A stretch of DNA of 51,904 nucleotides from an uncultured Rubripirellula sp. (GCA_938075415.1 CALJHC010000036.1:1-51904), one strand, 5' to 3'. Numbered from the stretch's first letter, positions 9,731 through 19,036 are shown. Notes: generated by a model not told the origin, from the letters alone. A program made the numbers and translations.

Positions 9731-9928
9731 GGGTTCCGTTCTTTTGCTCTAGGATCATTGTGAATCTTGTACGAGCCGAGAATGCTTGCCAGGAAATCTT
9801 GGGCGGGCACCCCAAGGCCCCCAATTAGATGGCATTTTTTAATTGAGCAATGACAACGGATCGAGCAAATTCGTTATTCTTACCTAATATTCAACCGAGA
9901 AATTTTTCCTGAAGTGGATTAGATCAAC

Positions 9929-10933
9929 GTGAACAAACTCGCACTATTGCTCATGATACAGGTTGCCTTACTTGGTATCTGTGGCGCGGAGGATCGCGGA
10001 GTCAAAATTGTCCCGAAACCAAATGCATTGATCCCGATTGAGGTTTTAAAACCATGGATTGGGGAAGTAAGCACTTCCTCCTATGACAAGCCATTTCGTA
10101 TCTTGTGGCTTTGTGGACCGGAAGATCACGGTGGCGGTGAACATGATTACATCCGCACTCAAGAATTGTTTGTTCCAATGCTAGAGAAGATTGAGGGCAT
10201 TGAAGTCGATACGGCATTTCGTTTTCCTACCGCAGAACAATTTCTAGCTGCTGACATCTTAGTGATGTATCTGCATTTGCCTGATCTCTCGGATGGCCAA
10301 CACGAACTGCTTGACCAGTTCATCCAGAGAGGTGGCGGTGTTTTAACGATTCATGAATCCTGCATCATGCGTCCCATTGATCGCGCAGAAAAGTTGTCCC
10401 GCAGCATCGGATGCTCGTGGGACGGAAACTCGACTTCCCATTGGGGAAAATTCGATCAGCGTTCCTCGGTCGTGCTTGACACCTCTCATCCAGTGTTCTT
10501 CCGTCTTCCAAAGGTTATTTCGTTACGGGACGAGTCCTATTGGAATCTACGGAAACAAGAAACCGTAAGAGTCGTTGGGGCAATTGCACCCGCTGATTTC
10601 AAGTCCTCCTTCGTTAATTTTTCAGCACCACAAACCCAGTCTGGTGTCCGACCTGACGCATTTTGGGTCTACGAAAGAGGCGATGGCCGCGTGTTTGGCA
10701 CAACACTGGGACACTACAGCTATACCTTCCATGATCCATTTTTCCGGCTGATTTTAATGAGAGGGCTCGCCTGGGTTGGTAAACGTTCATCGGAACCGCT
10801 GATGACACTGGTTACCGATGGTTTGGTGACAGCTTCAGGAAAAGTTGGCACCCAGGATGACATGCTGAGCTACACAAATCGCGATGAAGTGCCTGAGCCT
10901 GGCCGGGTGGGAGAGAAAACACGCCGCGATTGA
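9929..10933 (+). CDS. ThuA-like domain protein, secreted
   Basis: A 334-residue protein with a signal peptide (MNKLALLLMIQVALLGICGA). The GTG at 9929 is chosen because it supplies the lysine that opens this signal; the next ATG (9953) would cut it short. The mature protein has a ThuA-like fold: FRILWLCGPEDHGGGEHDY near the start, ADILVMYLHLPDLS, the GGGVLTIHESC element, and late GRVFGTTLGHYSYTFHDPFF with RGLAWVGK, all typical of the family named for trehalose utilisation. Planctomycete members are abundant, exported and generally of unproven function, often encoded near sulfatases and dehydrogenases as here. Family assignment is firm; the substrate is unknown. Confidence 0.88.
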   Translation: MNKLALLLMIQVALLGICGAEDRGVKIVPKPNALIPIEVLKPWIGEVSTSSYDKPFRILWLCGPEDHGGGEHDYIRTQELFVPMLEKIEGIEVDTAFRFPTAEQFLAADILVMYLHLPDLSDGQHELLDQFIQRGGGVLTIHESCIMRPIDRAEKLSRSIGCSWDGNSTSHWGKFDQRSSVVLDTSHPVFFRLPKVISLRDESYWNLRKQETVRVVGAIAPADFKSSFVNFSAPQTQSGVRPDAFWVYERGDGRVFGTTLGHYSYTFHDPFFRLILMRGLAWVGKRSSEPLMTLVTDGLVTASGKVGTQDDMLSYTNRDEVPEPGRVGEKTRRD

Positions 10934-11235
10934 CGACCGAAATCACAACCGGATTTAATCCAAGATCCATCTGGATCGTTCAAGGTTAAACGTCCTCCGA
11001 AGTTGTGCATCTGGATAGATTCCTGTATGGGAAACGTTCCATAACCGCCAAAAGAGCAGAGATTAACTCAAAAACTGACAGTTTTCTTTATAAAAAAAGC
11101 AGGATTGCTATTTTCCAAAAACCCAGTAATTTCTGCATTTACCATTTCTATTCCAATTAATTTCTTGTATTATCGGGTCTCGCACGGGGGTGCGATATAA
11201 TCTTCATTACCCCTAGAATCACTATAGGTGAATCA
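10934..11235. other. Intergenic region upstream of the di-heme protein gene
   Basis: The stretch is AT-rich from about 11060. AAAACT at 11071-11076 pairs weakly with AGTTTT at 11080-11085 around a three-base loop, a poor terminator candidate for the ThuA-like gene. A TATAAT hexamer at 11196-11201 lies 35 bases before the GTG start at 11236. No gene is seen. Confidence 0.45.
11196..11201 (+). promoter_or_regulatory. Possible -10 element (TATAAT)
   Basis: An exact TATAAT lies 35 bases upstream of the GTG start of the di-heme protein. No matching -35 box is found at 16-18 bases upstream (TTGTAT occurs at 11165-11170, too far away), so this is only a candidate. Confidence 0.3.
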
Positions 11236-13014
11236 GTGCGTACACGCCATTTCGGCGGCCACATAATGATGGTTGCCATTCTCTCTCTCGGCGTCACTTC
11301 AGCAAAAGCTGCAGATGTCGATCTTAACAACGGCTGGGAAGCATTCCCAACCGCAGCTTCCCAAGAAGCGGCCATCAAGCTCGGCAAGGCCCTGTTTTGG
11401 GATGTACAACTAGGCAGCGGTAACGGTGGGCAATACGCTTGTGCCTCATGTCATTACCAAGCCGGGTCAGACTCCCACCCATTAAGAATCCAGTCAGGAC
11501 AACTGCCCAATGGAATTTTGGGTTCTCTTGGTGTTCAAGGTTCAACTTTTCGGGGTATCGCATGCGTCGATGACGTTAACGCCCCGGGTGGACTTTGTGC
11601 CCAACCAGCAGATGATTTCGTAGTCGTGGGCGAATTGGGAATCACTGGGCGAAATGCTCCGCCAGCGGTTGACTCCAACAGTGTTCACAACTTCTGGGAT
11701 GGCCGAGCCAATTTTGTGTTCAATGGACTGGATCCATCCGGTGAAGTTCGCGCTGGACTCTACACTCCAACGGGCATGAAGAGTGTCATGATTCTGGAGT
11801 CGTCGCAAGCTTCTCAAGCAGTTGGACCACCCAACAACGGTGTGGAAATGGCCGCCGAGGGACGTAGCTTCAGTGACCTAGGTTTCAAAATTTGCCATGT
11901 TGTGCCATTGGCGGAACAAACAGGTGACATCGCGACGACACTTGAGAACGAGGGTTTGAAGGTACCCGGTGGATACATCACGCTGATCCAAAACGCATTC
12001 GGCGACGGTCCACTCAGTGAATTCGTTTCAGCCGATTTGGCTCCTGGGGTATTTGCAAACGTTTGTCGAACTCCCGGCGTTGTCGAACAATGTCAATGCA
12101 CAATCACCGAAGCCAATTTCTCTTTATTCTTTGGTCTTGCGGTGCAAGCTTACGAGCAAACCCTCGCTTCCGTTCCCACCGAGCAACCAACTCGTGCCAT
12201 GGTTCGAGCGTTTGAAGAGATGCGTTGCAACAAGTGCCATTACGAGGACGGCCGAAGCCACGCTGTAACAGGCGATTTGGGCCGAAGACCGTTTGATGTC
12301 ACCGGCGTCGCTCCACTCGCTGTCGACCCGGGTGCCACCGTGGCGAACCTGAATTTGCTTTCGCCTGTGCCAAATGATGAGGCCGTGCCGGACGTCGGAT
12401 CCTTCAAGTCCAGTCACCTTTTCAACTTGCCATTCACGGCTCCGTATTTTCACGACGGAAGCGCAGCAAATCTTCAGGAGATGCTGGACTTCTACGTTCG
12501 AGGTGGCAATCACGACCTGCCCGAGCTGAGTAGTCAAATTCGCGTTCTGGACGCGTCGGCAGCTGAGCAACAACTGGTTCTTGACATGATGGAATTGTTG
12601 ACCGACTCGAGAATTCCAGCCGGAACAGCTCCTTTTAACCATCCATCGCTGAAATTACCTTTGGCTGACGGTACTCATTTGGTCATGCGATCCAGTGATG
12701 ATCCCGCCGCTGCAGCCGATGCGATGCCTGGTCTCAGCTACGTTCACGTCGCTCTTGATGGAACCACCGTAGGTTCCCCAGGTGTCGGTACCGCAGCGAC
12801 CGCTCCACCTACGGTTGTTACCAATGTGCCACCAATCGTTGATGTGGTCACTGTACCACCGGCTGATCCAGTGGTAGAAGAACCAGCCGCAGAGGAACCA
12901 GCCGCAGAAGCTGAAAACGAAGCGGTTGAACCAGCCGAGGAAGTGGCTGTCGTGGACACGCCGCCGAAACGTTCAAGGCGTACGCGATCAACACGAACCC
13001 GTCGTCGCCGCTAG
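11236..13014 (+). CDS. Di-heme cytochrome-c-peroxidase-like protein with basic tail
   Basis: A 592-residue exported protein of the di-haem cytochrome c peroxidase/MauG superfamily. The GTG start is preceded by AGGTGA at a suitable distance and gives a signal peptide ending near AKA (residues 23-25). Two haem motifs are present: C69-A-S-C-H73 and C331-N-K-C-H335, followed by the family signature SHLFNLPFTAPYFHDGSA at about residues 394-411. The 262-residue spacing between haem sites exceeds the roughly 150 I recall for classical peroxidases. From about residue 500 the protein becomes Val/Pro/Thr- and then Ala/Glu/Pro-rich, ending in a strongly basic tail of alternating Arg, Ser and Thr. A strong terminator lies 78 bases downstream. 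Role: periplasmic peroxide reduction or oxidation of a partner protein, inferred. Confidence 0.87.
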   Translation: MRTRHFGGHIMMVAILSLGVTSAKAADVDLNNGWEAFPTAASQEAAIKLGKALFWDVQLGSGNGGQYACASCHYQAGSDSHPLRIQSGQLPNGILGSLGVQGSTFRGIACVDDVNAPGGLCAQPADDFVVVGELGITGRNAPPAVDSNSVHNFWDGRANFVFNGLDPSGEVRAGLYTPTGMKSVMILESSQASQAVGPPNNGVEMAAEGRSFSDLGFKICHVVPLAEQTGDIATTLENEGLKVPGGYITLIQNAFGDGPLSEFVSADLAPGVFANVCRTPGVVEQCQCTITEANFSLFFGLAVQAYEQTLASVPTEQPTRAMVRAFEEMRCNKCHYEDGRSHAVTGDLGRRPFDVTGVAPLAVDPGATVANLNLLSPVPNDEAVPDVGSFKSSHLFNLPFTAPYFHDGSAANLQEMLDFYVRGGNHDLPELSSQIRVLDASAAEQQLVLDMMELLTDSRIPAGTAPFNHPSLKLPLADGTHLVMRSSDDPAAAADAMPGLSYVHVALDGTTVGSPGVGTAATAPPTVVTNVPPIVDVVTVPPADPVVEEPAAEEPAAEAENEAVEPAEEVAVVDTPPKRSRRTRSTRTRRRR

Positions 13015-13092
13015 GCGTTGACCGTCATCCTGCATGGCGAGTTCACTCAATCAAATGACGTTTCTGTCCAACCACAGGAGCGTCAATCAATC

Positions 13093-13130
13093 AACTCGAG
13101 TTTAGCCTCACGCTAAGCTCGAGTTTTTTT
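13093..13130 (+). terminator. Strong intrinsic terminator
   Basis: AACTCGAGTTTAGC (13093-13106) pairs with GCTAAGCTCGAGTT (13112-13125) with one G-T pair and a five-base loop. The stem runs directly into an eight-base T tract (13123-13130). It closes the transcript of the di-haem protein gene. Confidence 0.93.
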
Positions 13131-13271
13131 AATTGACCCAATTCACACTCGTTGCATCGAGGTAATCTGAGTGAGGTACCGACCTCGGGCACGAAACCAG
13201 CACGCTGGCCACGTCGTTCCTCATGACAACCGGATCCTAAAGAGCCTTCGCCCAGAAGACCAACCTACCGT

Positions 13272-14735
13272 TCACGAGAGTATTTCCTTGACGACCCGAC
13301 CGTGAACATCCGTAAGACGAAAATCTCTCCCCTGAAATCGATACGTCAATCGTGTATGGTCGACCCCAAACAGGTGAAGCATGGTCGCGTGCAAGTCATG
13401 AACATGCACTGGGTTCTCCACCGCCGCATAACCGAGCTCGTCGGTAGCTCCCCAAGAAAAACCTGGTCGAATGCCACCTCCAGCCATCCAGCATGAGAAG
13501 CCCATGATGTGGTGATCGCGTCCCGATCCCTGCGCCATCGGAGTACGTCCAAATTCACCACCCCAAATGACCAGCGTGTCATCGAGCATTCCTCGTTGCT
13601 TGAGATCAGACACTAGTGCCGCGGTCCCCTGATCGACTAGATCAGCGGTCACCTTCGCTCCGTTCTTAATCCCACCGTGATGATCCCAACCGCGATGGTA
13701 CAGCTGAATGAATCGAACACCCCGCTCGGCCAATCGCCGGGCTAACAAACAGTTAGCGGCAAATGATCCGTCACCTCCCTTTGTTCCGTACAAATCAAGC
13801 GTTTCCTGCGACTCTGAGGATAGATCCATTAGCTCGGGCGTCGACATCTGCATTTTGAATGCCAACTCGTACTGTGCAATGCGAGTGGCTATTTCAGGAT
13901 CGTGAAAACGCTGCTGTCCCAACTGATTAAGCGATTGAACCGCATCGATCACCTCACGCTGCTTGGTCGGCGAGACGCCATTGGGATGATTGACGTACAG
14001 CACTGGGTCCCCTTGCGAACGGAATTCCACACCCTGAAACCGACTCGGTAAGAACCCACTGTGCCATTGTCGAGCGGCAATCGGCTGCGATTGACCACCT
14101 CCGACGGATGTCAGCACAACATAGCCCGGCAGGTTGTCCGTTTCACTGCCCAAACCGTAAAGCAACCATGATCCCATTGAGGGCCGTCCCGGAATGGAGG
14201 TTCCAGTATTCATCAGAGTATGAGCCGGATCATGGTTAATCTGATCCGTCTGCATGGAACGGATCACACAGATATCATCTGCGAGCGCCCCAATCTTTGG
14301 CAGGATGCTACTTATCTCCAAGCCCGATTCACCATATTTTTTGAACTCATGCTGAGGCCCCAGGCATTTCAATCGGTCCGCCTGCCCCTGTAGTTGTGCA
14401 ATCTGCTTGCCTTCGGTGTAGGACTTGGGCATTGGCTTGCCGTCCATTTTTTTAAGCTCAGGCTTGTAATCGAGCGTTTCAAGATGCGAGGGCCCTCCTG
14501 CCATGCATAAATGAATGACCCGCTTGATTTTCTGCTGACGTGGATCGGCCGAATAAATACCTTCCCAAGGCCCAGAATCCGCTCCCTCAGACGAAATATC
14601 CCGATCCGCCGCGTTGGCCCCTGGGGTTCCAAGCAAGGCATGGAGCGCTGCAGCGCCAATTCCGTACGAACCGCGGCGAAGAAAAGCGCGTCGTTGACTC
14701 AAACGTAAGAATGGATCGTTCATGAAGTCGTTCAT
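13272..14735 (-). CDS. DUF1501 Tat-exported protein
   Basis: A 487-residue DUF1501 protein. The twin-arginine-type signal SQRRAFLRRGSYGIGAAAL occupies residues about 13-31; ATG 14723 is an equally possible start. Family motifs include RVIHLCMAGGPSHLETLDYK (about 70-89), DDICVIRSMQTDQINHDPAH, and the C-terminal WGGEFGRTP then GRDHH, resembling the metal-site region of alkaline-phosphatase-like proteins, followed by GGGIRPG, WGATDELG and HDLHATMLHLFG. It is translated 79 bases after the DUF1549/DUF1553 gene in the same direction, the standard planctomycete pairing. Function is unknown; it is presumably the folded, Tat-exported partner of the larger cytochrome-like protein. Confidence 0.92.
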   Translation of the reverse strand: MNDFMNDPFLRLSQRRAFLRRGSYGIGAAALHALLGTPGANAADRDISSEGADSGPWEGIYSADPRQQKIKRVIHLCMAGGPSHLETLDYKPELKKMDGKPMPKSYTEGKQIAQLQGQADRLKCLGPQHEFKKYGESGLEISSILPKIGALADDICVIRSMQTDQINHDPAHTLMNTGTSIPGRPSMGSWLLYGLGSETDNLPGYVVLTSVGGGQSQPIAARQWHSGFLPSRFQGVEFRSQGDPVLYVNHPNGVSPTKQREVIDAVQSLNQLGQQRFHDPEIATRIAQYELAFKMQMSTPELMDLSSESQETLDLYGTKGGDGSFAANCLLARRLAERGVRFIQLYHRGWDHHGGIKNGAKVTADLVDQGTAALVSDLKQRGMLDDTLVIWGGEFGRTPMAQGSGRDHHIMGFSCWMAGGGIRPGFSWGATDELGYAAVENPVHVHDLHATMLHLFGVDHTRLTYRFQGRDFRLTDVHGRVVKEILS

Positions 14736-14814
14736 TCAGCGATAAGTATTCATGGATAGGAAAACACACCACGCAATGTGCAACAGCTAAGGCACCAACC
14801 AGCCTGCGTGCAAA

Positions 14815-17800
14815 CTAGTTCCGGGTGATAAATTCATGCATATTAAAAATAGCTCGAGTCACCGCAACGTAGGATGCCAGCTCGAGCGGGTCGAGAGAGT
14901 CATCCACCGGCTGATCCCCGATCTTCAATAGTTCCGTCGCCTCTGATTTTGCTTGTTGATAATGTATTCGGTGACTATCGAGCAGTTTTGCAAGTATTTC
15001 AACTTCGCCAGAATAAGGTTCTCTGGTCAAAGCCCTAGAGAGGATCCACTCCAACCTCTGCTGCTCCGACAGGTCATTCTGCCTCAACGCTTTTTCTGCA
15101 AAGACGCGTGCCGCTTCGACATAAGATGGGTCATTTAAAAGAACCAACGCGGCAAGCGGAGTATTTGACCGGGGTCGCTCCGCTGAACATTCCTCCCTTG
15201 CCGGCGCATCAAACAGCTTCATCGCAGGGTGCAAAAACTGACGCTGCCAATGCGTGTATAAACCCCTTCGATACTGATTCACACCCTTATCAGCTTGGTA
15301 CTTACGGGTGGGAAAGTTGAGATGACGCAATAGCCCTGAAGGTTGATAGGGCTTGACGCTTCTACCTCCCACGGTTGAAACCAACAGACCACTGACCGAC
15401 AAAGCGTTATCTCGCACCATCTCGGCGTCCAGTCGGAATCGTGATTGTCGCGCCAAAAGCCGATTGTAAGGATCAAGTTCTCGTAATTCGAGCCGCGGAA
15501 GGGACGACTGACGATAGACATCCGTATTCAAAATCAAACGTACCAGATGCTTCACATCCCAACCGCTTTCAATGAACTCCACAGCAAGTGCGTCAAGCAA
15601 TTCCGGATGGGTGGGAAATTCACCTTGCGAACCAATATCATCCAAAACCTTTGACAAACCTGTTCCAAAAAACAGTTTCCAGATGCGATTGACAAACACC
15701 CGAGCAGTGAGTGGATTGTCGGATGAAACTAACCACTGTGCCAAGTCCCTCCGATTCTGACGTGGCGCATCAACGTTTGGTTGAGGGAGGAAGTGGGGAG
15801 GACCGGGGGTGACCACTTCACCACTGTCATCCATCCAATTACCTCTGGCTAAAACTCTCATTTCCCGGGGTTCCACCGCAAGGGTCACAAGCGTGGTCCG
15901 AGTGTGCTGCGCCTTCAGGTCGGCAATCTGCTGGTTGACCTGATCCAGCTGCTTTCTCACCTCAGCGAGTTCGGGTGATATCGAGCGATAATGCTGACTC
16001 AAAACCTCAAGATCCTGATCAGAGCGTTGATCAACAGTTCGATCGATCACCGCAAGGATTTCTGCTGGAACTGCCCGCCGCGGATCAAATTTAACCGCTC
16101 CGTCGGTGACCGAAAATCGAAAATGTCCGAGTGTATGCCCTGGATTATCGTGATTTTGTTCAATCGCCACCCGTATCTGCTGCCCCTCCGTTAACTCTAT
16201 GGGTACTTCAAACTCGGCGATCCAAGCATGGCTAACCCCAAATTTTGGCATCACGGCCCAGCCCCATTTTGCTCCCTTCTCATCAGCATCAATCGCAGCA
16301 ATTGCTTTCCAGCCCTTGTAAGGGTTGCCACCTCCATCTGTCTGCTCAAAACTAGCCAGTGCGTTCTTTAATTTGATAGGCCTCGCGTCTGAATCACCGT
16401 CGATCATATCGATTTTCAGTTCGGTCAAAACAAAGTTGCCATTCCCTGCTCGACCCGGCCCTTGGGCAGGCAACGAATCATGTGGTAACGCTTCGATTCT
16501 GACACCTGCAATTTTTGACAACTCCGGTTCAAACACTAGGCTGTAGGTGTTTGCTTCTGCTCCGGGACCGCTGGCAAGGATTGATTTCCCTTCGAGCTCT
16601 TCGAGTTTGGTCCCGTTCAGGGCCTGCATTTCGACTGCCTGCAAAGGCAGCCAATTCTTGCCAGGTTTGCTAAGACTCTCGGACCAACTCGCAAGGGCCC
16701 CGTCAATGGCTGTTTCGTTGTACTGTCTCTCTAATTCTTCTTTGCGGTTCAGATGAGGCGCTAGCAGTTCAGCGAGATTATCGTCAGGAACATCAAGTGA
16801 CGGTCCCCACTTACCATCCCGATTCGCACCCGAGTAAAGCCCACGTTCTTTGATGTCTGCAAAATAGGAAGCGAACTGGTAGAAATCCTTCTGAGTGAAT
16901 GGATCAAACTTGTGGTCGTGACATTCAGCACAACCAAGTGTTGAGCCAAGCCAAACGGTCGAGGCCGTCCGGACGCGATCTGATGCGTACTTTGCAAGGT
17001 ATTCTTTGGGTTGTGCCCCACCTTCAGCCGACATCATGCCCAGCTTGTTATAACCCGAAGCAATCTTCTGTTCGTCCGTGGCATCATCCAACAGATCCCC
17101 GGCAAGTTGCTCCAGAGTGAACTGGTCGAACGGTTTATTGGAATTAAACGCATTGATGACATAGTCTCGGTATGGCGAAACACTCATGTCTTGGTCACCG
17201 TGATAGCCAACCGTGTCAGCGTACCGGACGAGGTCAAGCCAGTAGATTGCCATACGCTCCCCAAAGTGCGGCGAGTCAAGCAAATCGTCCACCAGCTTTT
17301 CCCACCGGTCTGTATCGGTCGATTCCGAAAACGCTTTGAGGTCGCTGGCGGTGGGAGGCAAGCCGAGCAGGTCAAAATGCACGCGTCGGAGTAGAATCCC
17401 ATCCTCTGCCAAGGGCGACAGGTTGGAATCATGCTCCTTGAGCGACTGGCGAATTAGCTGATCGATCCAATCACCACTACGATTGGTTTGGCGCTCAAGC
17501 GGACGATAAGCCCAATGCTGAGACCATTTCGCACCCTCTTTTACCCAAGCCGTCAATTTAGCAATCTCATCCGTGGTTAGAGATTTTGGATGGTCGGAAG
17601 GCGGCATCACGATATCGGCATCCTCCGAGGTGATGCGAAGAATCAATTCACTTGCCATCGGGTCACCAGGAACGATGGCTTGATACCCCCCTAAATCGAC
17701 AAAAGCTCCTTCTTCGATATCGAATCGCAACCCATTTTCACCACCGCCTTCCCGCTGATTTGCATCAGGCCCATGACAGGCATAACACTTATCCGAAAGA

Positions 17801-17913
17801 ATCGGTTTGATATCGCGGGAAAAATCGATCGCCGATTCCGCTGCTGACTCTACGGGTTCGAGGAGCAGCATCAAAACGGCAAAGAGAAAAAAAAGAACAC
17901 TACGGGCGGGCAT
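14815..17913 (-). CDS. PSCyt1/DUF1549/DUF1553 (PSD1) exported cytochrome-type protein
   Basis: A 1032-residue exported protein with the classical planctomycete order: signal peptide (residues about 5-25), PSCyt1 with C43-Y-A-C-H47 followed by GPDANQREGG, DUF1549/PSCyt2 (about 150-360) with RRVHFDLLGLPPT and a second CxxCH in GCAECHDHKFDPFTQKDFY (about 327-331), a central region of about 300 residues that looks like a carbohydrate-binding or jelly-roll insert, and DUF1553/PSD1 (about 730-1000) with NPLTARVFVNRIWKLFFGTG and LARQSRFRLDAEMVRD. Residues about 640-670 look like a short coiled coil. Two CxxCH sites suggest c-type haem, unproven. It heads a two-gene unit with the DUF1501 gene. Confidence 0.93.
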   Translation of the reverse strand: MPARSVLFFLFAVLMLLLEPVESAAESAIDFSRDIKPILSDKCYACHGPDANQREGGGENGLRFDIEEGAFVDLGGYQAIVPGDPMASELILRITSEDADIVMPPSDHPKSLTTDEIAKLTAWVKEGAKWSQHWAYRPLERQTNRSGDWIDQLIRQSLKEHDSNLSPLAEDGILLRRVHFDLLGLPPTASDLKAFSESTDTDRWEKLVDDLLDSPHFGERMAIYWLDLVRYADTVGYHGDQDMSVSPYRDYVINAFNSNKPFDQFTLEQLAGDLLDDATDEQKIASGYNKLGMMSAEGGAQPKEYLAKYASDRVRTASTVWLGSTLGCAECHDHKFDPFTQKDFYQFASYFADIKERGLYSGANRDGKWGPSLDVPDDNLAELLAPHLNRKEELERQYNETAIDGALASWSESLSKPGKNWLPLQAVEMQALNGTKLEELEGKSILASGPGAEANTYSLVFEPELSKIAGVRIEALPHDSLPAQGPGRAGNGNFVLTELKIDMIDGDSDARPIKLKNALASFEQTDGGGNPYKGWKAIAAIDADEKGAKWGWAVMPKFGVSHAWIAEFEVPIELTEGQQIRVAIEQNHDNPGHTLGHFRFSVTDGAVKFDPRRAVPAEILAVIDRTVDQRSDQDLEVLSQHYRSISPELAEVRKQLDQVNQQIADLKAQHTRTTLVTLAVEPREMRVLARGNWMDDSGEVVTPGPPHFLPQPNVDAPRQNRRDLAQWLVSSDNPLTARVFVNRIWKLFFGTGLSKVLDDIGSQGEFPTHPELLDALAVEFIESGWDVKHLVRLILNTDVYRQSSLPRLELRELDPYNRLLARQSRFRLDAEMVRDNALSVSGLLVSTVGGRSVKPYQPSGLLRHLNFPTRKYQADKGVNQYRRGLYTHWQRQFLHPAMKLFDAPAREECSAERPRSNTPLAALVLLNDPSYVEAARVFAEKALRQNDLSEQQRLEWILSRALTREPYSGEVEILAKLLDSHRIHYQQAKSEATELLKIGDQPVDDSLDPLELASYVAVTRAIFNMHEFITRN

Positions 17914-17923
17914 AATGCATTAT
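17912..17923. promoter_or_regulatory. 12-bp palindrome overlapping a start codon
   Basis: ATAATGCATTAT is a perfect palindrome. It covers two bases of the ATG of the DUF1549/DUF1553 gene and the ten bases before it, where a ribosome binding site would be expected and is absent. It could be an operator or simply AT-rich chance. Confidence 0.3.
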
Positions 17924-18127
17924 CTATAGCGAGTCTGGATTCGAGTTTTCTTTAGTTTACTCGATCTCCAGCCAACTCGGTAATACAGTCTCGCGGGTTT
18001 TATTCTGAGCGACTTTTACCACTTGATTCTTCCTCAAAAGGCGCCACAGCATAGATCCAAGGTGGATCTGACGATCTCCTCACGCCCAGTGATTTTATTG
18101 AGCAGACGATTCAACCTACGCGTAGAA

Positions 18128-19036
18128 CTACATCGCACCTTTACCGGTCACCACAACGTAGACGGTGCGAATGAGGATGTTGATATCGTTGATCAGGCAG
18201 CAATTTCTAAGATAGAGCAGATCGTAGGCAACTTTTCGGCGGAAGCTATCAAGATTATTGTCATAGCCATTGACCACCTGTGCGATTCCGGTAACTCCAG
18301 GCTTTAACTGAAGCCGGTCAATATAATTAGGAATATCCCTGGAAAGCTCCTCAATGAACTCGGGTCGCTCTGGCCGCGGACCGACCAGTGACATATCGCC
18401 TTGTAGAACATTCCAAAGTTGTGGAATCTCATCGATTCGGGTTAGCCGCATGAAGCGACCAAGACGAGTGACTCTTGGATCGTTCTTCACCGCAAACTGC
18501 GCGCCATTTCGTTCGGCATCAACAACCATGGTTCGAAATTTGTAAAGCGTGAACGGGCGTCCGTATCCTGACCGACTCCTTCGATCGGACTCAAAGCGTC
18601 GTTCACCTGTTGGGTACTCGATGGAGTCAGAGCGTCGCTCTGCAGGACTGCGGTTCCTGCGATTCAGTCCGACCCTTGTTTGCGAGAACAAAACGTCTCC
18701 CGGTGATGTTAGTTTCACCAAGACGGCCACGATCAGCATCAGTGGCGAGGCAAGGATCAAACCGATGCTCGCGACAACGACATCGAGCCAACGTTTTGAC
18801 CTTTGGGTTCGCGGTGGCAGCGGAACAATCGGCGAACGCTGAGCGTCATGGGGTAGATAATGAAGCCAATTAACCTGAGGCGGAGGCGTTCCAATAAGAA
18901 AATCGCTCAACTCCATTGGGCTGTTATCTGGGCCGTTATCTGGGCGGATCGATCCCGTTGGCATGCAGACAGAAATACCTGCGTCGTTGGTTTCACTGGC
19001 GATACGATTCATCCGAACCCCTGCGGTGCTACTCAT
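18128..19036 (-). CDS. Sugar-phosphate (polyprenyl phosphoglycosyl) transferase
   Basis: A 302-residue bacterial sugar transferase (monotopic phosphoglycosyl transferase, WcaJ/WbaP C-terminal domain type) that starts surface polysaccharide synthesis by moving a sugar phosphate to undecaprenyl phosphate at the inner membrane. Residues 1-80 are hydrophilic, with no four-helix N-terminal domain. The membrane helix is at about 84-108, and the core motifs are PFTLYKFRTM (161-170), the catalytic D202-E203 in RIDEIPQLWNVL, and SLVGPRPERPEF. Between RVG and PFT lies an unusual 35-residue Arg/Ser-rich insertion (124-159). An AGGA box precedes ATG 19036. No other polysaccharide genes adjoin it, so it looks like a stand-alone initiating enzyme. 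The end of the gene is rich in I/L/V/N and looks complete. Confidence 0.92.
   Translation of the reverse strand: MSSTAGVRMNRIASETNDAGISVCMPTGSIRPDNGPDNSPMELSDFLIGTPPPQVNWLHYLPHDAQRSPIVPLPPRTQRSKRWLDVVVASIGLILASPLMLIVAVLVKLTSPGDVLFSQTRVGLNRRNRSPAERRSDSIEYPTGERRFESDRRSRSGYGRPFTLYKFRTMVVDAERNGAQFAVKNDPRVTRLGRFMRLTRIDEIPQLWNVLQGDMSLVGPRPERPEFIEELSRDIPNYIDRLQLKPGVTGIAQVVNGYDNNLDSFRRKVAYDLLYLRNCCLINDINILIRTVYVVVTGKGAM

Larger units (their letters stand above)
9135..9928. other. Long intergenic region with repeats and hairpins
   Basis: No gene is supported here. A 126-codon minus-strand frame (9191-9571) is cysteine/serine/arginine-rich and looks like chance. The region carries degenerate 16-base repeats at 9490-9552, a 9-bp perfect hairpin at 9707-9730, and two weaker inverted repeats at 9798-9816 (CTTGGG/CCCAAG) and 9822-9845 (CAATTA/TAATTG). 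The promoter of the ThuA-like gene presumably lies in the AT-rich last 90 bases. Confidence 0.5.

Noticed and set aside
12124..12642. 172-codon minus-strand frame
   Set aside because: Lies antisense to the di-haem protein gene, whose haem motifs and composition show that the plus strand is coding.
18908..18955. 12-base repeat within the sugar transferase gene
   Set aside because: It encodes a short in-frame PDNGPDNSP repetition in the hydrophilic N-terminal part and is a minor coding repeat, not a separate element.
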